Shown: one piece after another, positions 8,685 through 16,502 of the stretch | Position numbering within the stretch: the stretch's first letter is position 1 | How the letters are laid out: each line of letters starts with the position of its first letter | Assembly: GCA_036510575.1 (NCBI GenBank) | Contig: DATCDR010000060.1 | Coordinates: 1 to 39,731 of the forward strand | DNA length: 39,731 nt | Reading direction: 5' to 3' | Origin: DATCDR01 sp036510575 | GTDB lineage: Bacteria; Actinomycetota; Acidimicrobiia; Acidimicrobiales; Bog-793 | Notes under the pieces: model-generated | Databases searched by the model: none | Seen by the model: the letters and a program-made list of their open reading frames with translations, nothing else | Told to the model about the DNA's origin: nothing | Translations under genes and position numbers: made by a program

Positions 8685-9122
8685 TTACCTGACGACCACG
8701 ACGGGGCAGGTCGCGTGCGCGACACAGTGGTTGCTGACCGAGCCGAGCAACATACCGGTGAAACCGCCATGTCCGCGCGATCCGACGACGAGCAGCGCCG
8801 CGGTCTTCGAGTCCTCGATGAGCGCGGTCGCAGGCGGAGAGTTCACGATCTCTGCTTCGAACTCGACCTTTGGAAACTTCGCATGGATGTCGGCGACGTT
8901 GGCGAGCAGCTGCGTCTTGGCATCGGCAGCGAAATCGATGTCGTCGGGTATCGCATACGCGTAGCCGTAGTCGACCGGGTAGTGGTACGCACTAACGGCT
9001 CGAACCTTCAGCGCGAATGCCTCGGCGTACTTCGCGGCCCACTCAAGCGCCTGGAGCGAGGGATCGGACCCGTCAACACCAACTACCACCTTGCCAGATG
9101 CGTCGTTCTGGACGTCTGTCAT
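8685..9122 (-). CDS. universal stress protein (UspA family)
   Basis: A single-domain universal stress protein of 145 residues. It begins VVVGVDGSDPSLQALEWAAKYA, the usual first strand and helix, and ends with the ATP-binding signature VVGSRGHGGFTGMLLGSVSNHCVAHATCPVVVV (G-x2-G-x9-G-S), so it should be a nucleotide-binding UspA. The ATG at 9122 has a GGAGG site five bases before it. It precedes the superoxide dismutase gene on the same strand, fitting a general stress role. Confidence 0.92.
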   Translation of the reverse strand: MTDVQNDASGKVVVGVDGSDPSLQALEWAAKYAEAFALKVRAVSAYHYPVDYGYAYAIPDDIDFAADAKTQLLANVADIHAKFPKVEFEAEIVNSPPATALIEDSKTAALLVVGSRGHGGFTGMLLGSVSNHCVAHATCPVVVVR

Positions 9123-9405
9123 ATCCGCCTCCGTCGTTTACTCCACCTCGAGATTAGGGGAAATAGCCGGACGGGGCCTCTGTGCCCGAATCGGTCATCG
9201 CGATCGCCCTGATCGCTCGAGTAGACCCGCTGCTCGGACACGGGACCCCACGGCTCGAAAGACGCTTCTCGCGGGCTCCTAGAACGTCGCTCGCCGCGCC
9301 CGACAACCGGTTCTAGACAGCCGAACCGAGTCGAGCCTCAACAGCGGCGTCGGAAATCCTAGGTAGCTTGGTGGCACAACCCCAGCCCCATCGAGGAGCA
9401 GACGC

Positions 9406-10416
9406 GTGCCGTTCGCGATCGAAGTCGAAGATCTGGAAAAGACGTTCAAGGGAGACATCCGCGCGCTGAGCGGCGTGACCTTTTCGGTTGAAGAGGGCAC
9501 GGTGTTCGGCCTCCTTGGACCGAACGGCGCCGGAAAGACGACCGTCGTCCGGATCCTCACGACGATTCTGCAACCCGACGTCGGCCTAGCCCGGGTGCTC
9601 GGGCACGACGTCGTGCGCGAGCCGGACGTCGTCCGCACGCTCTTCGGGCTCGCCGGCCAGTACGCCGCGGTCGACGAGAACCTGACGGGACGCGAGAACC
9701 TCGTGATGGTGAGCCGGCTGAACAACATGTCGAAGAGCGCATCGCGACAACGAGCCGGTGAGCTACTAGGGGAATTCGACCTCGTCGACGCGTCCGACCG
9801 CGTGCTCAAGACCTACTCGGGCGGCATGCGACGACGACTCGACGTCGCGGCCGCGCTCGTCACCCGCCCACGAGTGCTCTTCCTCGACGAGCCCACCACC
9901 GGGCTCGATCCGAAAAGCAGGAACGACCTCTGGGACGTGATCGAGCAGCTCGTCGCCACTGGCACGACCGTCTTGTTGACGACGCAGTACCTCGACGAAG
10001 CGGACCGGCTCGCGCAGCGGATCGCCGTGGTCGACCACGGACAGGTGATCTCACAAGGGACGCCGACCGAGCTGAAAGCGAACTTCGGTGACTCGGTGTT
10101 GGAGCTCGGGTTCGCCAACGAAGGCGACGCCTCCAAGGCGATTACGTCCTTGACGGCGCTTGGTGGTCACCCAGCCCATCTCCTTGGCACGAGCGTCGAG
10201 ATGACGCTCGAGGGAGGTGCCGCGAACGTGATCTCGGCGCTGCGGACCCTCGACGACGTCGAGCTCGCCCCCACCACGTTCGCCGTCAGAGAGCCGAGCC
10301 TCGACGACGTCTTTTTGAGCCTGACCGGCCATCAGGCGGTTGATGCTGCGCCAGCCGGGGACCTGGACGCGGCCACAGCGTCAAAGCGCCAGCGGCGCGG
10401 CGGGAGAGCGCAATGA
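9406..10416 (+). CDS. DrrA-type ABC transporter ATP-binding protein
   Basis: The ATPase of an ABC-2 type exporter, 336 residues. Walker A is GPNGAGKTT (about residues 38-46), the signature is YSGGMRRRLD, Walker B is RVLFLDEPTTGLD, and the switch histidine is replaced by Gln in LLTTQYLDEAD, as usual in the DrrA group. A C-terminal domain with the DrrA-type end motif EPSLDDVFLSLTG follows. DrrA proteins power export of antibiotics or lipids with a DrrB permease. The GTG at 9406 has GAGGA upstream. The stop overlaps the permease start by four bases (ATGA), indicating translational coupling. The substrate is unknown. Confidence 0.93.
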   Translation: MPFAIEVEDLEKTFKGDIRALSGVTFSVEEGTVFGLLGPNGAGKTTVVRILTTILQPDVGLARVLGHDVVREPDVVRTLFGLAGQYAAVDENLTGRENLVMVSRLNNMSKSASRQRAGELLGEFDLVDASDRVLKTYSGGMRRRLDVAAALVTRPRVLFLDEPTTGLDPKSRNDLWDVIEQLVATGTTVLLTTQYLDEADRLAQRIAVVDHGQVISQGTPTELKANFGDSVLELGFANEGDASKAITSLTALGGHPAHLLGTSVEMTLEGGAANVISALRTLDDVELAPTTFAVREPSLDDVFLSLTGHQAVDAAPAGDLDAATASKRQRRGGRAQ

Positions 10417-11216
10417 GTGCCATCACCGATGCGACCGCAATGACACCGCTGTTTCGCCTGCGGCGCGCGACTCGCAACACCGCGACGCTCACCTGGCGAA
10501 ATCTCATGGGATATCTCCGCATCCCCGAGGCGCTCTTCTTCTCGAGTGTCCAGCCGGTCATGTTCGTGCTGTTGTTTCGCTACGTCTTCGGCGGCGCGAT
10601 CCAAGTCACCGGGCAGGCTTACGTCGACTACCTGATGCCAGGGATCTTCGTCCAAACAGTCGCTTTCGGCGCCGTCTCGACGAGTATCGGGCTCGCCGAG
10701 GATCTGCAAAAGGGCATCATCGAACGCTTTCGGGCGCTTCCGATCGCTCGCTCCGCGGTACTTGCAGGACGGACCAGCGCTGACCTCATCCGGAACGTGA
10801 TCGTCGTCGCCATCATCACCGCCGTCGGCTACGCGGTCGGGTTTCGCGTCACGACGAGTGTGCTCGGCTACCTCGCCGGGGTCGGAATTTTATTGCTCTT
10901 CGCATACGCGCTGTCGTGGGGCTTCGCGGTGATCGGGCTCTCGGCGCCGAACAGCGAGACGGCACAGGTGATGTCGTTCCCGATTCTTTTCCCGCTCACG
11001 TTCGCCTCATCGGCCTTCGTGCCTGTGCAGAAGATGCCGTCGTGGCTCCAGGGCTATGCAACCCACCAGCCGGTGAGCGTAGTGGTCGACGCAACCCGCG
11101 TGCTGATGACTGGCGGTCCGACGACGACCCTCGTCTGGGAGGCACTCGTGTGGTGCATAGGAATCTTCATCGTCCTCGCGCCGATCGCGGTTTGGCGCTA
11201 CCGCAGCCGCGCCTGA
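10413..11216 (+). CDS. DrrB-type ABC-2 transporter permease
   Basis: An integral membrane permease of 267 residues from the ABC-2 family, partner of the ATPase encoded just upstream with a four-base overlap. Six hydrophobic segments can be seen, including PVMFVLLFRYVFGGAI, the long helix VIVVAIITAVGYAVGF, GVGILLLFAYALSWGFAVIGL, and the last one near IFIVLAPIAVWRYR. SSAFVPVQKMPSWLQ is the conserved ABC-2 segment before the last extracellular loop. The N terminus is cytoplasmic with a short basic stretch. Together with the ATPase it probably exports a hydrophobic compound. Confidence 0.92.
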   Translation: MSAITDATAMTPLFRLRRATRNTATLTWRNLMGYLRIPEALFFSSVQPVMFVLLFRYVFGGAIQVTGQAYVDYLMPGIFVQTVAFGAVSTSIGLAEDLQKGIIERFRALPIARSAVLAGRTSADLIRNVIVVAIITAVGYAVGFRVTTSVLGYLAGVGILLLFAYALSWGFAVIGLSAPNSETAQVMSFPILFPLTFASSAFVPVQKMPSWLQGYATHQPVSVVVDATRVLMTGGPTTTLVWEALVWCIGIFIVLAPIAVWRYRSRA

Positions 11217-11293
11217 CGCCACTTCGAGACCCCTTGGTCAACGTCGCACACGCCGGTCTGACGAGCGGTAGCCGGAAAACCAGTAGCCAGCAG

Positions 11294-11656
11294 TCAGGTC
11301 GCGATATCGGGATACGGGAGCGAGAACTCTGAGAGACCAGCAGCGAACGCCAGCTGAATGCCGAGCGGCTCGTCGTAGTCCCGCTCGAACATCGCGATCC
11401 AAAGCGTGAGCGTCAAGAACGGGTGTGCGCCAAGTTCGAACAACTTGGCGTAGTCGTGCGTGCGAAGTGCCTCATGCTCGACCGGGGTGAACGACATCCA
11501 CGTCGTCGACTCCTGCTCGACGCAGTTAAGAATCGTGCGTCCGAGATTCTGTTCCCACCACTCGACTGTCCCCTTTGGGTCAGTTCGATATCGCTCGACG
11601 AGCGCGGGATCTCGATCGACGGTGAAGAGGAACTTGTCCACCAAGTACTTGCTCAT
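11294..11656 (-). CDS. LigA-like extradiol dioxygenase small (alpha) subunit
   Basis: A 120-residue helical protein of the LigA superfamily, the small subunit of class III extradiol dioxygenases such as protocatechuate 4,5-dioxygenase. It has the typical order FLFTVDRDPALVERYRTDP, then FTPVEHEALRTHDYAKLFELGAHPFL. The ATG at 11656 overlaps the stop of the LigB-like gene by four bases (ATGA), so the two subunits should be made together. An in-frame start farther upstream is less likely. In LigAB the small subunit forms a lid over the active site. The natural substrate is not certain. Confidence 0.85.
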   Translation of the reverse strand: MSKYLVDKFLFTVDRDPALVERYRTDPKGTVEWWEQNLGRTILNCVEQESTTWMSFTPVEHEALRTHDYAKLFELGAHPFLTLTLWIAMFERDYDEPLGIQLAFAAGLSEFSLPYPDIAT

Positions 11657-12513
11657 GACGGAGCCCCGTTCGGATACCACGTGAAATACGCTTCCATCGT
11701 ATGGAAGAGGTCGAGTGAGTCGGAGTAGTCAGCAGGTGCCTGACCCGCCACCCCCATCATCAACATGAAGTCCATAAACCCATGTGTCGCATTCCCAGGG
11801 AGATGAAGGCTCTCGAGGGTGACGTTCGCGAGGCAGGCTTCGATGTCACCACTTCGGATCCACTCCACCGCCTTGGCATCGAACTCAGGATCGGGGCCGT
11901 GTGGACCGAACTGACGAGGTCCACCAAGTTCGAGGGAGAGATGGCCCGTCCCGATCACTGCAACACGTAAGTCAGACGGCCAGGAATCGACAATTTCTCG
12001 GATCGCCTGGCCTAACTGCACAAATCGACTCGGCTGCGGCATCGGTGCGGCGAAGATATTCGTATAGATCGGCACGATCGGCAGGTCGTTATCGGGCCGG
12101 ACGGTCAGAATCGGGCACGTGATCGAGTGATCTACTCGAAGCTCATTCGAGAACGCCAAGTCGAAACCACGATCGAGGCCTTCTCGCAGCACGTAGGTCG
12201 AGAGCTCCTCGTGACCTCGAAGCGTCATTCGGGGAAGTCCGAACTCCCGCTCCTCGTTGTAGTAGTTCGCGTCATATTGCGATGCCTTGCCGACGAGGAA
12301 CTGCGGCATATTGTCGAGCCAGAGTTGGTGAAAATGATCTGAGCCGACCATGACGAGAACATCAGGTTTCGCAGCAGCCAATGTCTCACGATAGGAGCTG
12401 ACCTTTGCGATCCATTCCGCCGCGAATGGAGGTGCCTCTTTAGGTGGCAACGTGCTCGTCCGATAGTAAAATGGGTGATGCGTAGTCGCGAGTATGGCAA
12501 CCACCTTCGCCAT
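11653..12513 (-). CDS. LigB-like class III extradiol ring-cleavage dioxygenase
   Basis: The catalytic-subunit homologue of LigAB dioxygenases, 286 residues. LigB enzymes use Fe(II) held by two His and a Glu to cleave protocatechuate or gallate next to a hydroxyl. Visible here are a TTHHPF motif near residue 12 and GSDHFHQLW near residue 58, consistent with the two histidine ligands, and LRVDHSITCPI, a family hallmark. Two later features are unusual: the segment usually written GGLSH reads GTGHLSLELGGPR, and the expected Glu ligand is not obvious in GNATHGFMDFMLMMG. AAGGGGG lies seven bases before the ATG at 12513. The LigA-like gene follows with a 4-bp overlap. The activity may differ from classical LigB. 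Confidence 0.82.
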   Translation of the reverse strand: MAKVVAILATTHHPFYYRTSTLPPKEAPPFAAEWIAKVSSYRETLAAAKPDVLVMVGSDHFHQLWLDNMPQFLVGKASQYDANYYNEEREFGLPRMTLRGHEELSTYVLREGLDRGFDLAFSNELRVDHSITCPILTVRPDNDLPIVPIYTNIFAAPMPQPSRFVQLGQAIREIVDSWPSDLRVAVIGTGHLSLELGGPRQFGPHGPDPEFDAKAVEWIRSGDIEACLANVTLESLHLPGNATHGFMDFMLMMGVAGQAPADYSDSLDLFHTMEAYFTWYPNGAPS

Positions 12514-13140
12514 GTCGCACCCCCTTCGTCGCTATCGCCCAGGCACTTCCCCGCCACGATTTCCCGGGAGAGATTACCGCATTGGGTCTCTGCATCGAGT
12601 GAACGTCGCGTTACGTGCCGAACAAGTGAAACTGCACCCAGAGGGGGTCTCGACTTCCAAGTCGAGGGACAGATACGAGCTCGACGCGGTCGAAACACCG
12701 CGGGATCACGCGGACGGCTGACGCGTTCAGATCCAGCCAACTCGAGCAGCGCTCCCGGCATCGCGGCGACACTTCACGGTGCGTCGTCGATAAATTGCAA
12801 TCGTTCGCAGATGAATTCGCTTCGCAATAAGCTCGGCGTACCAATAGCGACCTGAGATCAGTCACGCGTGACGCGCGTGCCGGCAGAGCGGCCGAAGGAA
12901 GCCCTCCTGCCATCTCTACCGCAATAGTCAGCCCAATGAACCACCAATCTCACCACCACCCCCACCAGGGAACGGCCCATGGCGATCATCGATTTTCTCC
13001 TTGATGGCCCTGCCCGCTCCCAATCGGGTTCCACGCTCGATGTCGCCGCGCGATGAGGTGCGCTGCCCGCAAAGGCTCGTGTCGAGATCCCATGAGGTCG
13101 CACCCATCAGCCCGCGTCGCCTATCGAGAGGAATCACCAG
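12514..13140 (+). other. intergenic region with one putative LacI operator
   Basis: About 630 bp between the divergent ligB-like gene and the broken citryl-CoA-lyase-like gene. I recognise no complete gene in it. It contains the operator-like site at 12796-12809 and presumably both promoters. A 25-codon frame from the ATG at 12979 (MAIIDFLLDGPARSQSG...) resembles the start of an aldehyde dehydrogenase but stops at 13054; it may be a remnant. Confidence 0.5.
12796..12809. promoter_or_regulatory. putative LacI-family operator upstream of ligB
   Basis: TGCAATCGTTCGCA fits the near-palindrome TGCAAnCGnTTGCA at all but one fixed position and has the central CG typical of LacI-family sites. It lies in the divergent region, 283 bp before the ligB-like start and about 330 bp before the broken lyase gene. 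Confidence 0.5.
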
Positions 13141-13940
13141 ATGTCTGAATCGACTGCAATGCCCAATTTCCCGCGTCGCTCGGAGTTTCCTACGGCTCCA
13201 GCATTCGGCTGCTCGGACAAGACCTCGCCGAGGACCTCATGGGCAAGGTCAGCTTCGGAGAGCTCTCGCTCTGGTTGCTGCTGGCAAAGAAACCGACCAC
13301 AGGGTAGGCGAAACTGTTCGAGGCAGTGCTCATCAGACTCGCCGATCATGGGTTCACGCCAACTGCGATCGCCGCGCGCCTCACGTACTTGAGCGCGCCC
13401 GACGCGATCCAAGGCGCCCTCGCGGCGGGCATTCTCGGCGGAGGCTCTCGCTTCTTGGGCGTTACCGAAGATACCGGGAGGTTCATCCACGACGCACTCG
13501 TCGGCGTGGACCCGCTTCCTACGAACGAGAAGGGGTGGGACGACCTTGCCGTCGCAGCGATAAGACAACGCACCGAAGAGCACCGACTCGTACCAGGCCT
13601 CGGTCATCCCGTGCACAAAGAGCTCGATCCACGCACGCGTCGAATCATCGACATCGCACACCAGGTGGACCTCTACGGGCCGAATTTGGCCTTCTTCGAG
13701 GCAGTCGGTCGGATTCATCCGCTCGTGCTCAACAAGACCCTGCCGCTAAACGGTGCCGGCGTGAGCGGTGCCGCACTCGCTGACGTCGGCATCCCGCTCG
13801 AGCTACTTCGCGGAACGGTCCTACTCGCCCGCTGCGCTGGGCTCCTTGGTCACATCGCGGAGGAAATCCGAAATCCGATCGCGAACTCGATCTACATGGC
13901 GGTCGACCGCAACGCCGAGTACATCGAGCCGACGGAGTGA
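13141..13940 (+). pseudogene. citryl-CoA lyase / citrate-synthase-fold gene, broken by frameshift and nonsense codon
   Basis: The 3' part (from 13308) reads cleanly as a citrate-synthase-fold protein: LIRLADHGFTPTAIAARLTY, GGGSRFLGVTEDTGRF, PGLGHPVHKELDPRTRRI, NGAGVSGAALADVGIP and GLLGHIAEEI, close to citryl-CoA lyases. Upstream, the same frame gives GVSYGSSIRLLGQDLAEDLMG and KVSFGELSLWLLLAKKPTTG, again good family sequence, but is interrupted by TAG at 13305-13307 where relatives have Glu (GEAKL). The start ATG at 13141, with a GAGAGGA site, encodes MSESTAMPNFP in another frame, so one base appears lost near 13170-13173. Without both lesions the protein would be about 265 residues. A shorter product from GTG 13326 would lack the N-terminal third. 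Confidence 0.82.
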
Positions 13941-14170
13941 CTACGAGAGAAACCGCCAGGTACCGGTCCGCGGACGTCGTGACGTTTGCGAGTGCCCTAC
14001 TCCGGGCTGTGTTTGCCCCGAGTGATCTCAATGAGCGAAGAGTCGTCAAGCTCGCCGTAGCCAGCTCGGCGTGCAGCCAAGTAGAGCTGCTCGGCGGCCG
14101 CGGCAACCAGCGTTGGGTACGTCGCACGGTTCGCTGCCTGGGTCACTTACCCGAGGTCTTTCACCGATAG
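13937..14170 (+). other. short open frame, doubtful
   Basis: A 77-codon frame begins with a GTG overlapping the lyase stop (GTGA). Its first ~25 residues (RYRSADVVTFASALLRAV) vaguely recall the N terminus of malate/L-lactate dehydrogenases of the Ldh_2 family, and the similarity then fades. Most of it runs antisense to the more convincing HIBADH remnant, so it is probably not a functional gene. Confidence 0.25.
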
Positions 14171-14260
14171 GTTGATGGCGCCGCCTACCTCGGTGAATGC
14201 TCGGTCCGCCATGCGTGGACTACGCGATTCGAACATGAATGACGTCGCCGACGGGCTCCG
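13997..14260 (-). pseudogene. C-terminal remnant of a 3-hydroxyisobutyrate-dehydrogenase-like gene
   Basis: Reading leftward from about 14260, the translation gives SFMFESRSPRMADRAF, then AINLSVKDLG, a TAA at 14149-14147, and VTQAANRATYPTLVAAAAEQLY, AARRAGYGELDDSSLIEIT, ending in TAG at 13997. This is the order of the C-terminal helical domain of HIBADH-like beta-hydroxyacid dehydrogenases (SPRM..., KDLGL..., GxGDxDxSALIE). The Rossmann domain and the middle of the gene are absent, and a stop codon replaces an expected residue after KDLG. An intact member of the same family lies at 26.7 kb. The left boundary is firm (stop codon); the right boundary is approximate. Confidence 0.72.
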
Positions 14261-14272
14261 AGCGGCCTGGGA

Positions 14273-14286
14273 TGCAAACGATCGTA
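14273..14286. promoter_or_regulatory. putative LacI-family operator (weaker)
   Basis: TGCAAACGATCGTA has a perfect left half of the consensus TGCAAnCGnTTGCA and two mismatches in the right half. It sits directly beside the HIBADH remnant and 76 bp upstream of the hemerythrin-domain gene. Confidence 0.35.
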
Positions 14287-14361
14287 GTTTACCGATAGTT
14301 TCGCGCTGCAGGTGGCAAGATTTCGTACTCTAAGCGGGGCCGTCGAAGCGAGAGGTGTCCA

Positions 14362-15075
14362 ATGAGCGACGAATCAACATATAAATCGAGCCTCGAGACG
14401 CTCGCGTACTCGGCTGTCCCCTTCGACCTCTTCCGAGAGGTCCACAAGGGTCTGCGCTTTGCGATCTTCCGCGCAATCGAGCGTGCCGGCTCGGTTGATC
14501 ACGCCAATGAGGTCGAGCGCGGCGACTTCGTTTCCATGGTCGACGCCACGGTCGTGCTGCTTCGTGAGCATCATCGTCACGAGGACGATTTCGTCCGGCC
14601 CTTGCTCTTGTCCCTCGATGAGCCACTCGCGCGCCAGGTCGATTCCGGACACGAGGAGATCAACGAGTATCTAGAGCAGATCGAGGTACGCGCCGCTGAA
14701 CTCGCCGGCTCGAACGGCGACGACGCGGTTCGCCGAGGTCTCGAGCTGTATCTCTTGCTGACGAGATTCGCGGCGCTCTACATCACGCACCTGCTCCTCG
14801 AAGAGGGTGACGTGATGGCACGACTTCGCGGGTTGGTATCGCTTCGCCAGCTGTTCGAACTGGAGATGGCGATCCGGACCGGCATCTCTCCAGAGACGAT
14901 GTGCGACTTCATCGCCGTCATGGCGCCGGCGATGAACCCGGACGAGCGCTCGAACATGCTCGTCGGCATGCGCGACGGCGCACCACCAGAGATATACGAG
15001 CAGTTTCGCGCGGCAACCGCGGCGTCCCTCGATCCCTCCGAGTACGCCGCGGTTGCGGCACGCATCGCTCGCTGA
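14362..15075 (+). CDS. hemerythrin (HHE) domain-containing protein
   Basis: A 237-residue, mostly helical protein with a hemerythrin-like cation-binding domain over its first ~155 residues. The probable di-iron ligands are the His of FREVHKGLR, the HHRHEDDF cluster, the His-Glu of SGHEEINEYL and the ITHLLLEEGD segment. The rest (MAIRTGISPETMCDFIAVMAPAMNPDERSNML) is a further helical region often found after HHE domains in actinobacterial proteins. The family binds oxygen, senses redox state or handles iron and nitric oxide; the role here is unknown. GAGAGGT lies before the ATG at 14362. A putative LacI operator lies 76 bp upstream. Confidence 0.85.
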   Translation: MSDESTYKSSLETLAYSAVPFDLFREVHKGLRFAIFRAIERAGSVDHANEVERGDFVSMVDATVVLLREHHRHEDDFVRPLLLSLDEPLARQVDSGHEEINEYLEQIEVRAAELAGSNGDDAVRRGLELYLLLTRFAALYITHLLLEEGDVMARLRGLVSLRQLFELEMAIRTGISPETMCDFIAVMAPAMNPDERSNMLVGMRDGAPPEIYEQFRAATAASLDPSEYAAVAARIAR

Positions 15076-15081
15076 TGCCTC

Positions 15082-15812
15082 CTAGACGAGAGCCGAGATC
15101 TCACCAGCCGCTGGGCTAGGACCGATTATCCCGGTCATCGGCGTGAACATCCAAAGCCCGTAGTCGGCGATCCGCAAGCCGTTCGAGTTCTTTATCCGGC
15201 CGCTCGCGGAAACTGCGGCCTCCTTGCGGAAGAACTCCTCGAGGTCGCCTGCCTGGACGCGGTAGAGCGCGAGGGTCTGCCACCGCGGTGACTGACCATC
15301 TCGCTGCACCGGGTTCGCGACAAAGCGCTCGGCCTCCACGTGACCGGGGCCCTCTTCGACCCACTCGATCAGGTGCTCGCCGTACCAGTCGGCGAACTCC
15401 TACTCTCGACCTGGCGTCGGCGACGTGACGGCGAGCACGTGCTCGTCGGGGCCGCCCGAGGCCGTCTGACCCGTCGGCGTAAAGACCCAACTGCCGTGGT
15501 TCGGATCGAGCGAGCCGTTGTGCGGGTAGAACGACTCCCCCGACTCATGGACACGGTTTAAGGAGCGATCGATCTCGTCGATGTCGTCGAGGTCGAGATC
15601 GTAGATGCCGAGATACCGCCACGGCTTGGGCATCGGATGGTCAGCCGGGTACACCCGCTGCACCGGGCTCATGTCGAAGCGCCTGCCCCGCACGAAGCCG
15701 GGTAGCCGCTCGATCACCTCGGACATGTGGTGGTTGGTGTACCACTCGTTGAAGTCCTCGTCCCTTCCATCGCCGCGTTAGTGAGCGTTACGTAGATGTG
15801 CCGGTCCGCCAT
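15082..15812 (-). pseudogene. EthD-like two-domain protein, broken by frameshift and nonsense codon
   Basis: A disrupted paralogue of the intact gene at 23.4 kb. The ATG at 15812 has a perfect AAGGAGGAG site and starts MADRHIYVTLTNA. After about 14 codons one base is missing (near 15770), and the correct frame resumes as GRDEDFNEWYTNHHMSEVIERLPGF. It continues through YLGIYDLDLDDIDEIDRSL and HNGSLDPNHGSWVFTPTGQ to TPGRE, where TAG (15400-15402) replaces the Glu found in the paralogue. It then runs on as EFADWYGEHLIEWVEEGPG, AERFVANPVQRDGQS, to the end at 15082. The total span would encode about 243 residues, matching the paralogue's 238. It faces the hemerythrin gene tail to tail. Confidence 0.85.
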
Positions 15813-16502
15813 TACTCCTCCTTGGTATCGAGATATGAGTGCGTTCGCGCTAGGCGCATGATCTGGGTAGAGCTATTTGGCCGCCTGCTCTAGAGCGGGC
15901 GTCTAAGAAACGCTGCGGAACCGCCACCGAGAGCATGGGCGTAAACGCCGGTTCCAGATCGTCGCGACGTCGACAGCAGCAGCAGACACGATTCGCGCAT
16001 TCCGCATTCCCCGAGCGCTCAATTGACTATCGATTGCAGAGCTAGCCACGACCGCGGCTCGAGTTCCACGCGTTCGCCGAGCGCCGTTGTCAGCTGGCGC
16101 GCACGCCCGCCGCCAGCGACCGGCGATGGAGCTGCCCGACGAGCTATTCGACGGCAGCCCCTCCGGCGAATCGGCCGCCACCAAGCGGCCGCGAAATCAT
16201 GATCCGAGGTGATCGAGCGACTCACACACCCAGCCTGCTCGCCTAATTGATCGATCTTTGAGTTGCCGCGCCGCACACTTTTCAGGCTGAATCCCCCGCA
16301 GTCACGCACCGCGGCAAGCGCCAAACTGCCGTAGATCGGGTAGATCACGCGGCGGCGTTATGACTCAGTAGAGCTCACAACTGCGAGCACCTACCGCCAG
16401 GAGATCCCGAGATTGCGCATGGTATTCTTCGGCCACGAGCGGCACAGGCGCGCAGACGATTGCAGCGGCCGCTGTTACCGGTACCCACAGGAGGGGAAAA
16501 CC
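15813..16502 (+). other. intergenic region upstream of the first MetE-like gene
   Basis: About 690 bp with no reading frame that I recognise on either strand. It holds the putative operator at 16451-16464 and a perfect half-site CGATTGCA at 16031-16038. Promoters for the MetE-like gene and for the broken EthD-like gene should lie here. Confidence 0.5.
16451..16464. promoter_or_regulatory. putative LacI-family operator before MetE-like gene 1
   Basis: CGCAGACGATTGCA matches TGCAAnCGnTTGCA except at two left-arm positions, with a perfect right half. It lies 38 bp before the ATG at 16503, a position where a bound repressor would block the promoter. Confidence 0.5.

Noticed and set aside
12979..13056. 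25-codon frame resembling the N terminus of an aldehyde dehydrogenase
   Set aside because: The match is short and ends at a stop with no continuing similarity in any frame, so it is only mentioned with the intergenic entry.
13141..15812. Amber (TAG) recoding, since two pseudogenes carry TAG where relatives have Glu
   Set aside because: Both genes also contain frameshifts, and normal genes in the window end in TAG, for example the decarboxylase at 4976. Ordinary inactivation is simpler.
16019..16348. 109-codon minus-strand frame upstream of MetE-like gene 1
   Set aside because: No recognisable motif, no good start site, and composition expected of a chance frame.
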